64,000 bases of DNA from the NCBI RefSeq assembly GCF_910591885.1, contig NW_025963554.1:310001-374000 (forward strand). The letters run 5' to 3'. The position numbers were made by a program, and so were the translations under genes. This document shows, one piece after another, positions 13,655 to 27,340 of the stretch. The DNA comes from Bombus terrestris (Eukaryota; Arthropoda; Insecta; Hymenoptera; Apidae). Within the stretch, counting starts at the first letter, position 1; every line of letters starts with the position of its first letter. The notes beneath the pieces were generated by a model. It saw nothing but the letters and a program-made list of their open reading frames with translations, did not search any database and had not been told where the DNA came from.

Positions 13655-15304
13655 GTTATACGTTATAACCTAATGCAATATAACGTTATACGTTGTATAG
13701 TGATAGTATATAATGTTACACGGTATATAGTAATATTATGTAACGTCATACGTTATAACGTAGTGCTGTATGTCATTACACGTTGTATGGTAATAGTATA
13801 CAATGTTGTACGGTATATAGTAATATTATGTAACGTCATACGTTATAAGGTAATAGTATATAACGTCATACGTTATAGCGTAGTGCTATATATCATTACA
13901 CGTTGTATAGTAATAGTACACAATGTTATCCGGTATATAGTAATATTATGTAACGTCATACGTTATAACGTAGTGCTATATATCATTACACGCTGTATAT
14001 ATATATTATACAATGTTATACGGTATATAGTTATATTATGTAACGTCATACGTTATAAGGTAATAGTATACAACGTCATACGTTATAACGTAGTACTATA
14101 TAACGTCATTCGTTATAACGAAGTACTATATAACGTTATACGTTATAACGAAATACTATATAACGTTATACGTTATAACGTAATAGTATATAACGTCATA
14201 CGTTATAACGTAGTGCTATATATCATTACACGTTGTATAGTAATAGTACACAATGTTATCCGGTATATAGTAATATTATGTAACGTCATACATTATAACG
14301 TAGTGCTATATATCATTACACGTTGTATATATATATTACACAATGTTATACGGTATACAGTTATAGTATGTAACGTCATACGTTATAAGGTAATAGTGTA
14401 CAACGTCATACGTTATAACGTAGTGCTATATAACGTTACACGTTGTATAGTAATAGTATATAACGTTATACGTTATAGCGTAATGGTATATAACGTTATA
14501 CGTTAAAACGTAGTGCTATATAACGTTACATGTTGTATAGTAATAGTATACAATCTTATACGGTATATAGTAAAATTGTGTAACGTCATACGTTATAACG
14601 TAGTACTATATAACGTTGTACGTTATAACGTAATACTATATAACGTTACACGTTGTATAGTAAAATTATGTAACGTCATACGTTATAACGTAGTACTATA
14701 TAACGTCATTCGTTATAACGAAGTACTATATAACGTTATACGTTATGACGAAATACTATATAACGTTATACGTTATAACGTAATAGTCTATAACGTCATA
14801 CGTTTTAACGTAGTGCTATATATCGTTACACGTTGTATAGTAATAGCATACAATGGTATACGGTATATAGTAATATTATGTAACGTCATACGTTATAACG
14901 TAGTGCTATATGTCATTACACGTTGTATAGTAATAGTATACAATGTTATACGGTATATAGTAATATTATGTAACGTCATACGTTATAAGGTAATAGTATA
15001 TAACGTCATACGTTATAACGTAATGCAATATAACGTTACACGTTGTATAGTGATAGTATATAATGTTACACGGTATATAGTAATATTATGTAACGTCATA
15101 CGTTATAACGTAGTGCTGTATATCATTACACGTTGTATAGTAATAGTATACAGTGTTATACGGTATATAGTAATATTATGTAACGTCATACGTTATAAGG
15201 TAATAGTATATAACGTCATACGTTATAACGTAATGCAATATAACGTTACACGTTGTATAGTGATAGTATAGAATGTTATACGGTATATAGTAATATTATG
15301 TAAC

Positions 15305-16025
15305 GTCATACGTTATATCGTAGTACTATATAACGTTGTACGTTATAACGTAATACTATATAACGTTATACGTTATAACGAAATACTATATAATGTTATA
15401 CGTTATAACGTAATGCAATATAACGTTATACGTTGTATAGTGATAGTATATAATGTTACACGGTATATAGTAATATTATGTAACGTCATACGTTATAGCG
15501 TAGTGCTATATATCATTACACGTTGTATAGTAATAGTACACAATGTTATCCGGTATATAGTAATATTATGTAACGTCATACGTTATAACGTAGTGCCATA
15601 TATCATTACACGTTGTATATATATATTATACAATGTTATACGGTATATAGTTATATTATGTAACGTCATATGTTATAAGGTAATAGTATACAATGTCATA
15701 CGTTATAACGTAGTACTATATAACGGCATTCGTTATAACGAAGTACTATATAACGTTATACGTTATAACGAAATACTATATAACGTTATACGTTATAACG
15801 TAATAGTATATAACGTCATACGTTATAACTTAATGCAATATAACGTTACACTTTGTATACTGATAGTATATAATGTTATACGGTATATAGTAATATTATG
15901 TAACGTCATACGTTATAACGTAATGCAATAAAACGTTACACGTTGTATACTAATAGTATATAACGTTATAACTATTACTATACAACATTACTATAACTAC
16001 ACGTTGTATAGTAATAGTATATAAC
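15305..16025 (+). repeat. 721-bp module ending in the 61-bp unit, second copy
   Basis: Starts with the atatcgtagtac monomer 660 bp before the unit at 15965. It carries local variants gtgccatat (about 15595), gtcatatgtt (about 15665) and ggcattcg (about 15725), shared with the duplicated copy at 21848. Confidence 0.85.
15965..16025. repeat. 61-bp inverted-monomer unit, copy 3 (canonical)
   Basis: 2,371 bp after copy 2. Arms ACTATTACTATACAAC and GTTGTATAGTAATAGT pair perfectly over 16 bp across a 16-nt spacer. The next monomer has ataacctaatgc, as in 15 of 17 copies. Confidence 0.93.
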
Positions 16026-18905
16026 GTTATACGTTATAACCTAATGCAATATAACGTTATACGTTGTATAGTGATAGTATATAATGTTACACGGTATATA
16101 GTAATATTATGTAACGTCATACGTTATAACGTAGTGCTGTATATCATTACACGTTGTATGGTAATAGTATACAATGTTATACGGTATATAGTAATATTAT
16201 GTAACGTCATACGTTATAAGGTAATAGTATATAACGTCATACGTTATAACGTAGTGCTATATATCATTACACGTTGTATAGTAATAGTACACAATGTTAT
16301 CCGGTATATAGTAATATTATGTAACGTCATACGTTATAACGTAGTGCTATATATCATTACACGTTGTATATATATATTACACAATGTTATACGGTATACA
16401 GTTATAGTATGTAACGTCATACGTTATAAGGTAATAGTGTACAACGTCATACGTTATAACGTAGTGCTATATAACGTTACACGTTGTATAGTAATAGTAT
16501 ATAACGTTATACGTTATAGCGTAATGGTATATAACGTTATACGTCAAAACGTAGTGCTATATAACGTTACACGTTGTATAGTAATAGTATACAATCTTAT
16601 ACGGTATATAGTAAAATTGTGTAACGTCATACGTTATAACGTAGTACTATATAACGTTGTACGTTATAACGTAATGCTATATAACGTTACACGTTGTATA
16701 GTAAAATTATGTAACGTCATACGTTATAACGTAGTACTATATAACGTCATTCGTTATAACGAAGTACTATATAACGTTATACGTTATGACGAAATACTAT
16801 ATAACGTTATACGTTATAACGTAATAGCCTATAACGGCATACGTTTTAACGTAGTGCTATATATCGTTACACGTTGTATAGTAATAGCATACAATGTTAT
16901 ACGGTATATAGTAATATTATGTAACGTCATACGTTATAACGTAGTGCTATATATCATTACACGTTGTATAGTAATAGTATACAATGTTATACGGTATATA
17001 GTAATATTATGTATCGTCATACGTTATAAGGTAATAGTATATAACGTCATACGTTATAACGTAATGCAATAAAACGTTACACGTTGTATACTAATAGTAT
17101 ATAATGTTATACGGTATATAGTAATATTATGTAACGTCATACGTTATAACGTAATGCAATAAAACGTTACACGTTGTATACTAATAGTATATAATGTTAT
17201 ACGTTATAGCGTAATGGTATATAACGTTATACGTTATAGCGTAATGGTATATAACGTTATATGTTATAACGTAGTGCTATATAACGTTACACGTTGTATA
17301 GTAATAGTATATAACGTTATACGTTATAGCGTAATGGTATATAACGTTATACGTCAAAACGTAGTGCTATATAACGTTACCCGTTGTATAGTAATAATAT
17401 ACAATGTTATACGGTATATAGTAATATTATGTAACGTCATACGTTATAAGGTAATAGTATATAACGTCATACGTTATAACCTAATGCAATATAACGTTAT
17501 ACGTTGTATAATGATAGTATATAATGTTACACGTTATATAGTAATATTATGTAACGTCATACGTTATAAGGTAGTGCTGTATATCATTACACGTTGTATA
17601 GTAATGGTACACAATGTTATCCGGTATATAGTAATATTATGTAACGTCATACGTTATAACGTAGTGCTATATATCATTACACGTTGTATAGTAATAGTAC
17701 ACAATGTTATCTGGTATATAGTAATATTATGTAACGTCATACGTTATAAGGTAATAGTATACAACGTCATACGTTATAACGTAGTGCTAGATATCATTAC
17801 ACGTTGTATAGTAATAATATACAATGTTATACGGTATATAGTAATATTATGTAACGTCATACGTTATAAGGTAATAGCATATAACGTCATACGTTATAAC
17901 CTAATGCAATATAACGTTATACGTTGTATAGTGATAGTATATAATGTTACACGGTATATAGCAATATTATGTAACGTCATACGTTATAAGGCAATAGTAT
18001 ACAACGTCATACGTTATAACGTAGTGCTATATATCATTACACGTTGTATAGTAATAATATACAATGTTATACGGTATATAGTAATATTATGTAACGTCAT
18101 ACGTTATAAGGTAATAGTATACAACGTCATACGTCATAACGTAATGCAATATAACGTTATACGTTGTATAGTGATAGTATATAATGTTACACGGTATATA
18201 GTAATATTATGTAACGTCATACGTTATAACGTAGTACTATATAACGTCATTCGTTATAACGAAGTACTATATAACGTTATACGTTATAACGAAGTACTAT
18301 ATAACGTTATACGTTATAACGTAATAGTATATAACGTCATACGTTATAACTTAATGCAATATAACGTTACACTTTGTATAGTGATAGTATATAATGTTAT
18401 ACGGTATATAGTAATATTATGTAACGTCATACGTTATAACGTAGTGCTATATATCATTACACGTTGTATAGTAATAGTACACAATGTTATCCGGTATATA
18501 GTAATATTATGTAACGTCATACGTTATAACGTAGTGCCATATATCATTACACGTTGTATATATATATTATACAATGTTATACGGTATATAGTTATATTAT
18601 GTAACGTCATATGTTATAAGGTAATAGTATACAATGTCATACGTTATAACGTAGTACTATATAACGTCATTCGTTATAACGAAGTACTATATAACGTTAT
18701 ACGTTATAACGAAATACTATATAACGTTATACGTTATAACGTAATAGTATATAACGTCATACGTTATAACTTAATGCAATATAACGTTACACTTTGTATA
18801 CTGATAGTATATAATGTTATACGGTATATAGTAATATTATGTAACGTCATACGTTATAACGTAATGCAATAAAACGTTACACGTTGTATACTAATAGTAT
18901 ATAAC

Positions 18906-18966
18906 GTTATAACTATTACTATACAACATTACTATAACTACACGTTGTATAGTAATAGTATATAAC
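18906..18966. repeat. 61-bp inverted-monomer unit, copy 4 (canonical)
   Basis: 2,941 bp after copy 3; canonical arms; followed by the ataacctaatgc monomer. Duplication partner of the copy at 27280. Confidence 0.92.
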
Positions 18967-20136
18967 GTTATACGTTATAACCTAATGCAATATAACGTTA
19001 TACGTTGTATAGTGATAGTATATAATGTTACACGGTATATAGTAATATTATGTAACGTCATACGTTATAACGTAGTGCTGTATATCATTACACGTTGTAT
19101 GGTAATAGTATACAATGTTATACGGTATATAGTAATATTATGTAACGTCATACGTTATAAGGTAATAGTATATAACGTCATACGTTATAACGTAGTGCTA
19201 TATATCATTACACGTTGTATAGCAATAGTACACAATGTTATCCGGTATATAGTAATATTATGTAACGTCATACGTTATAACGTAGTGCTATATATCATTA
19301 CACGTTGTATATATATATTACACAATGTTATACGGTATACAGTTATAGTATGTAACGTCATACGTTATAAGGTAATAGTGTACAACGTCATACGTTATAA
19401 CGTAGTGCTATATAACGTTACACGTTGTATAGTAATAGTATATAACATTATACGTTATAGCGTAATGGTATATAACGTTATACGTCAAAACGTAGTGCTA
19501 TATAACGTTACACGTTGTATAGTAATAGTATACAATCTTATACGGTATATAGTAAAATTGTGTAACGTCATACGTTATAACGTAGTACTATATAACGTTG
19601 TACGTTATAACGTAATGCTATATAACGTTACACGTTGTATAGTAAAATTATGTAACGTCATACGTTATAACGTAGTACTATATAACGTCATTCGTTATAA
19701 CGAAGTACTATATAACGTTATACGTTATGACGAAATACTATATAACGTTATACGTTATAACGTAATAGCCTATAACGGCATACGTTTTAACGTAGTGCTA
19801 TATATCGTTACACGTTGTATAGTAATAGCATACAATGTTATACGGTATATAGTAATATTATGTGACGTCATACGTTATAACGTAGTGCTATATATCATTA
19901 CACGTTGTATAGTAATAGTATACAATGTTATACGGTATATAGTAATATTATGTAACGTCATACGTTATAAGGTAATAGTATATAACGTCATACGTTATAA
20001 CGTAATGCAATAAAACGTTACACGTTGTATACTAATAGTATATAATGTTATACGGTATATAGTAATATTATGTAACGTCATACGTTATAACGTAATGCAA
20101 TAAAACGTTACACGTTGTATACTAATAGCATATAAC

Positions 20137-20197
20137 GTTATAACTATTACTATACAACATTACTATAACTACACGTTTTATAGTAATGGTATATAAC
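20137..20197. repeat. 61-bp inverted-monomer unit, copy 5
   Basis: 1,231 bp after copy 4, one of the shortest spacings. Same gttttatagtaatgg arm and aatagcatat upstream variant as the copy at 13594. Confidence 0.92.
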
Positions 20198-21847
20198 GTT
20201 ATACGTTATAACCTAATGCAATATAACGTTATACGTTGTATAGTGATAGTATATAATGTTACACGGTATATAGTAATATTATGTAACGTCATACGTTATA
20301 ACGTAGTGCTGTATGTCATTACACGTTGTATGGTAATAGTATACAATGTTGTACGGTATATAGTAATATTATGTAACGTCATACGTTATAAGGTAATAGT
20401 ATATAACGTCATACGTTATAGCGTAGTGCTATATATCATTACACGTTGTATAGTAATAGTACACAATGTTATCCGGTATATAGTAATATTATGTAACGTC
20501 ATACGTTATAACGTAGTGCTATATATCATTACACGCTGTATATATATATTATACAATGTTATACGGTATATAGTTATATTATGTAACGTCATACGTTATA
20601 AGGTAATAGTATACAACGTCATACGTTATAACGTAGTACTATATAACGTCATTCGTTATAACGAAGTACTATATAACGTTATACGTTATAACGAAATACT
20701 ATATAACGTTATACGTTATAACGTAATAGTATATAACGTCATACGTTATAACGTAGTGCTATATATCATTACACGTTGTATAGTAATAGTACACAATGTT
20801 ATCCGGTATATAGTAATATTATGTAACGTCATACATTATAACGTAGTGCTATATATCATTACACGTTGTATATATATATTACACAATGTTATACGGTATA
20901 CAGTTATAGTATGTAACGTCATACGTTATAAGGTAATAGTGTACAACGTCATACGTTATAACGTAGTGCTATATAACGTTACACGTTGTATAGTAATAGT
21001 ATATAACGTTATACGTTATAGCGTAATGGTATATAACGTTATACGTCAAAACGTAGTGCTATATAACGTTACACGTTGTATAGTAATAGTATACAATCTT
21101 ATACGGTATATAGTAAAATTGTGTAACGTCATACGTTATAACGTAGTACTATATAACGTTGTACGTTATAACGTAATACTATATAACGTTACACGTTGTA
21201 TAGTAAAATTATGTAACGTCATACGTTATAACGTAGTACTATATAACGTCATTCGTTATAACGAAGTACTATATAACGTTATACGTTATGACGAAATACT
21301 ATATAACGTTATACGTTATAACGTAATAGTCTATAACGTCATACGTTTTAACGTAGTGCTATATATCGTTACACGTTGTATAGTAATAGCATACAATGGT
21401 ATACGGTATATAGTAATATTATGTAACGTCATACGTTATAACGTAGTGCTATATGTCATTACACGTTGTATAGTAATAGTATACAATGTTATACGGTATA
21501 TAGTAATATTATGTAACGTCATACGTTATAAGGTAATAGTATATAACGTCATACGTTATAACGTAATGCAATATAACGTTACACGTTGTATAGTGATAGT
21601 ATATAATGTTACACGGTATATAGTAATATTATGTAACGTCATACGTTATAACGTAGTGCTGTATATCATTACACGTTGTATAGTAATAGTATACAGTGTT
21701 ATACGGTATATAGTAATATTATGTAACGTCATACGTTATAAGGTAATAGTATATAACGTCATACGTTATAACGTAATGCAATATAACGTTACACGTTGTA
21801 TAGTGATAGTATAGAATGTTATACGGTATATAGTAATATTATGTAAC

Positions 21848-22568
21848 GTCATACGTTATATCGTAGTACTATATAACGTTGTACGTTATAACGTAATACT
21901 ATATAACGTTATACGTTATAACGAAATACTATATAATGTTATACGTTATAACGTAATGCAATATAACGTTATACGTTGTATAGTGATAGTATATAATGTT
22001 ACACGGTATATAGTAATATTATGTAACGTCATACGTTATAGCGTAGTGCTATATATCATTACACGTTGTATAGTAATAGTACACAATGTTATCCGGTATA
22101 TAGTAATATTATGTAACGTCATACGTTATAACGTAGTGCCATATATCATTACACGTTGTATATATATATTATACAATGTTATACGGTATATAGTTATATT
22201 ATGTAACGTCATATGTTATAAGGTAATAGTATACAATGTCATACGTTATAACGTAGTACTATATAACGGCATTCGTTATAACGAAGTACTATATAACGTT
22301 ATACGTTATAACGAAATACTATATAACGTTATACGTTATAACGTAATAGTATATAACGTCATACGTTATAACTTAATGCAATATAACGTTACACTATGTA
22401 TACTGATAGTATATAATGTTATACGGTATATAGTAATATTATGTAACGTCATACGTTATAACGTAATGCAATAAAACGTTACACGTTGTATACTAATAGT
22501 ATATAACGTTATAACTATTACTATACAACATTACTATAACTACACGTTGTATAGTAATAGTATATAAC
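21848..22568 (+). repeat. 721-bp module ending in the 61-bp unit, third copy
   Basis: Duplication partner of 15305-16025, 6,543 bp away, with the same gtgccatat, gtcatatgtt and ggcattcg variants plus one private change, acactatgta near 22391. Confidence 0.85.
22508..22568. repeat. 61-bp inverted-monomer unit, copy 6 (canonical)
   Basis: 2,371 bp after copy 5, the same spacing as copies 2 to 3, as expected from the 6,543-bp duplication. Confidence 0.92.
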
Positions 22569-24458
22569 GTTATACGTTATAACCTAATGCAATATAACGT
22601 TATACGTTGTATAGTGATAGTATATAATGTTACACGGTATATAGTAATATTATGTAACGTCATACGTTATAACGTAGTGCTGTATATCATTACACGTTGT
22701 ATGGTAATAGTATACAATGTTATACGGTATATAGTAATATTATGTAACGTCATACGTTATAAGGTAATAGTATATAACGTCATACGTTATAACGTAGTGC
22801 TATATATCATTACACGTTGTATAGTAATAGTACACAATGTTATCCGGTATATAGTAATATTATGTAACGTCATACGTTATAACGTAGTGCTATATATCAT
22901 TACACGTTGTATATATATATTACACAATGTTATACGGTATACAGTTATAGTATGTAACGTCATACGTTATAAGGTAATAGTGTACAACGTCATACGTTAT
23001 AACGTAGTGCTATATAACGTTACACGTTGTATAGTAATAGTATATAACGTTATACGTTATAGCGTAATGGTATATAACGTTATACGTCAAAACGTAGTGC
23101 TATATAACGTTAGACGTTGTATAGTAATAGTATACAATCTTATACGGTATATAGTAAAATTGTGTAACGTCATACGTTATAACGTAGTACTATATAACGT
23201 TGTACGTTATAACGTAATGCTATATAACGTTACACGTTGTATAGTAAAATTATGTAACGTCATACGTTATAACGTAGTACTATATAACGTCATTCGTTAT
23301 AACGAAGTACTATATAACGTTATACGTTATGACGAAATACTATATAACGTTATACGTTATAACGTAATAGCCTATAACGGCATACGTTTTAACGTAGTGC
23401 TATATATCGTTACACGTTGTATAGTAATAGCATACAATGTTATACGGTATATAGTAATATTATGTAACGTCATACGTTATAACGTAGTGCTATATATCAT
23501 TACACGTTGTATAGTAATAGTATACAATGTTATACGGTATATAGTAATATTATGTATCGTCATACGTTATAAGGTAATAGTATATAACGTCATACGTTAT
23601 AACGTAATGCAATAAAACGTTACACGTTGTATACTAATAGTATATAATGTTATACGGTATATAGTAATATTATGTAACGTCATACGTTATAACGTAATGC
23701 AATAAAACGTTACATGTTGTATACTAATAGTATATAATGTTATACGTTATAGCGTAATGGTATATAACGTTATACGTTATAGCGTAATGGTATATAACGT
23801 TATATGTTATAACGTAGTGCTATATAACGTTACACGTTGTATAGTAATAGTATATAACGTTATACGTTATAGCGTAATGGTATATAACGTTATACGTCAA
23901 AACGTAGTGCTATATAACGTTACCCGTTGTATAGTAATAATATACAATGTTATACGGTATATAGTAATATTATGTAACGTCATACGTTATAAGGTAATAG
24001 TATATAACGTCATACGTTATAACCTAATGCAATATAACGTTATACGTTGTATAATGATAGTATATAATGTTACACGTTATATAGTAATATTATGTAACGT
24101 CATACGTTATAAGGTAGTGCTGTATATCATTACACGTTGTATAGTAATGGTACACAATGTTATCCGGTATATAGTAATATTATGTAACGTCATACGTTAT
24201 AACGTAGTGCTATATATCATTACACGTTGTATAGTAATAGTACACAATGTTATCTGGTATATAGTAATATTATGTAACGTCATACGTTATAAGGTAATAG
24301 TATACAACGTCATACGTTATAACGTAGTGCTAGATATCATTACACGTTGTATAGTAATAATATACAATGTTATACGGTATATAGTAATATTATGTAACGT
24401 CATACGTTATAACGTAATGCAATAAAACGTTACACGTTGTATACTAATAGTATATAAC

Positions 24459-24519
24459 GTTATAACTATTACTATACAACATTACTATAACTACACGTTG
24501 TATAGTAATAGTATATAAC
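24459..24519. repeat. 61-bp inverted-monomer unit, copy 7 (canonical)
   Basis: 1,951 bp after copy 6; canonical arms. It marks the start of a 2,821-bp higher-order unit. Confidence 0.92.
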
Positions 24520-27279
24520 GTTATACGTTATAACCTAATGCAATATAACGTTATACGTTGTATAGTGATAGTATATAATGTTACACGGTATATAGTAATA
24601 TTATGTAACGTCATACGTTATAACGTAGTGCTGTATATCATTACACGTTGTATGGTAATAGTATACAATGTTATACGGTATATAGTAATATTATGTAACG
24701 TCATACGTTATAAGGTAATAGTATATAACGTCATACGTTATAACGTAGTGCTATATACCATTACACGTTGTATAGTAATAGTACACAATGTTATCCGGTA
24801 TATAGTAATATTATGTAACGTCATACGTTATAACGTAGTGCTATATATCATTACACGTTGTATATATATATTACACAATGTTATACGGTATACAGTTATA
24901 GTATGTAACGTCATACGTTATAAGGTAATAGTGTACAACGTCATACGTTATAACGTAGTGCTATATAACGTTACACGTTGTATAGTAATAGTATATAACG
25001 TTATACGTTATAGCGTAATGGTATATAACGTTATACGTCAAAACGTAGTGCTATATAACGTTACACGTTGTATAGTAATAGTATACAATCTTATACGGTA
25101 TATAGTAAAATTGTGTAACGTCATACGTTATAACGTAGTACTATATAACGTTGTACGTTATAACGTAATGCTATATAACGTTACACGTTGTATAGTAAAA
25201 TTATGTAACGTCATACGTTATAACGAAGTACTATATAACGTCATTCGTTATAACGAAGTACTATATAACGTTATACGTTATGACGAAATACTATATAACG
25301 TTATACGTTATAACGTAATAGCCTATAACGGCATACGTTTTAACGTAGTGCTATATATCGTTACACGTTGTATAGTAATAGCATACAATGTTATACGGTA
25401 TATAGTAATATTATGTAACGTCATACGTTATAACGTAGTGCTATATATCATTACACGTTGTATAGTAATAGTATACAATGTTATACGGTATATAGTAATA
25501 TTATGTAACGTCATACGTTATAAGGTAATAGTATATAACGTCATACGTTATAACGTAATGCAATAAAACGTTACACGTTGTATACTAATAGTATATAATG
25601 TTATACGGTATATAGTAATATTATGTAACGTCATACGTTATAACGTAATGCAATAAAACGTTACACGTTGTACACTAATAGTATATAATGTTATACGTTA
25701 TAGCGTAATGGTATATAACGTTATACGTTATAGCGTAATGGTATATAACGTTATATGTTATAACGTAGTGCTATATAACGTTACACGTTGTATAGTAATA
25801 GTATATAACGTTATACGTTATAGCGTAATGGTATATAACGTTATACGTCAAAACGTAGTGCTATATAACGTTACCCGTTGTATAGTAATAATATACAATG
25901 TTATACGGTATATAGTAATATTATGTAACGTCATACGTTATAAGGTAATAGTATATAACGTCATACGTTATAACCTAATGCAATATAACGTTATACGTTG
26001 TATAATGATAGTATATAATGTTACACGTTATATAGTAATATTATGTAACGTCATACGTTATAAGGTAGTGCTGTATATCATTACACGTTGTATAGTAATG
26101 GTACACAATGTTATCCGGTATATAGTAATATTATGTAACGTCATACGTTATAACGTAGTGCTAGATATCATTACACGTTGTATAGTAATAATATACAATG
26201 TTATACGGTATATAGTAATATTATGTAACGTCATACGTTATAAGGTAATAGCATATAACGTCATACGTTATAACCTAATGCAATATAACGTTATACGTTG
26301 TATAGTGATAGTATATAATGTTACACGGTATATAGCAATATTATGTAACGTCATACGTTATAAGGCAATAGTATACAACGTCATACGTTATAACGTAGTG
26401 CTATATATCATTACACGTTGTATAGTAATAATATACAATGTTATACGGTATATAGTAATATTATGTAACGTCATACGTTATAAGGTAATAGTATACAACG
26501 TCATACGTCATAACGTAATGCAATATAACGTTATACGTTGTATAGTGATAGTATATAATGTTACACGGTATATAGTAATATTATCTAACGTCATACGTTA
26601 TAACGTAGTACTATATAACGTCATTCGTTATAACGAAGTACTATATAACGTTATACGTTATAACGAAGTACTATATAACGTTATACGTTATAACGTAATA
26701 GTATATAACGTCATACGTTATAACTTAATGCAATATAACGTTACACTTTGTATAGTGATAGTATATAATGTTATACGGTATATAGTAATATTATGTAACG
26801 TCATACGTTATAGCGTAGTGCTATATATCATTACACGTTGTATAGTAATAGTACACAATGTTATCCGGTATATAGTAATATTATGTAACGTCATACGTTA
26901 TAACGTAGTGCCATATATCATTACACGTTGTATATATATATTATACAATGTTATACGGTATATAGTTATATTATGTAACGTCATATGTTATAAGGTAATA
27001 GTATACAATGTCATACGTTATAACGTAGTACTATATAACGTCATTCGTTATAACGAAGTACTATATAACGTTATACGTTATAACGAAATACTATATAACG
27101 TTATACGTTATAACGTAATAGTATATAACGTCATACGTTATAACTTAATGCAATATAACGTTACACTTTGTATACTGATAGTATATAATGTTATACGGTA
27201 TATAGTAATATTATGGAACGTCATACGTTATAACGTAATGCAATAAAACGTTACACGTTGTATACTAATAGTATATAAC

Positions 27280-27340
27280 GTTATAACTATTACTATACAA
27301 CATTACTATAACTACACGTTGTATAGTAATAGTATATAAC
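27280..27340. repeat. 61-bp inverted-monomer unit, copy 8 (canonical)
   Basis: 2,821 bp after copy 7; preceded by a C monomer with the private change ttatggaac at about 27212. Confidence 0.92.

Larger units (their letters stand above)
13504..17870 (+). repeat. 4.4-kb segmental duplication, copy 1 (offset 6,543 bp)
   Basis: Matches 20047-24413 at a constant offset with no length change. Reading by eye I noted only four or so differences: gttaaaacg here (14502) against gtcaaaacg there; acactttgta (about 15848) against acactatgta; a tacacgttg/tagacgttg change (23113 in copy 2); and acacgttg/acatgttg (about 23714 in copy 2). Identity near 99.9% points to a recent event. The block includes two 61-bp units. 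Confidence 0.88.
15880..20127 (+). repeat. 4.2-kb segmental duplication, copy 1 (offset 8,494 then 8,374 bp)
   Basis: Matches about 24374-28501. The offset falls by exactly 120 bp because copy 2 lacks four monomers present here near 17,660-17,780. Two 61-bp units (15965, 18906) correspond to 24459 and 27280. It overlaps the 6,543-bp duplication, so 15.9-17.9 kb exists in at least three copies. Confidence 0.82.
20047..24413 (+). repeat. 4.4-kb segmental duplication, copy 2
   Basis: Partner of 13504-17870. The left junction lies where the upstream array switches from the 18.9-20.0 kb block to sequence matching 13.5 kb. The right junction, about 24413, is where copy 1 continues with ataaggtaatagcat while this copy goes into gtaatgcaataaaac and another 61-bp unit. 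Confidence 0.87.

Noticed and set aside
19863..19870. TGACGTCA (CRE/ATF-type palindrome), also at 627-634 and 28237-28244
   Set aside because: Arises from single-base variants of the normal TAACGTCA junction, and the last two are copies of one duplicated segment. No gene lies nearby for it to regulate.
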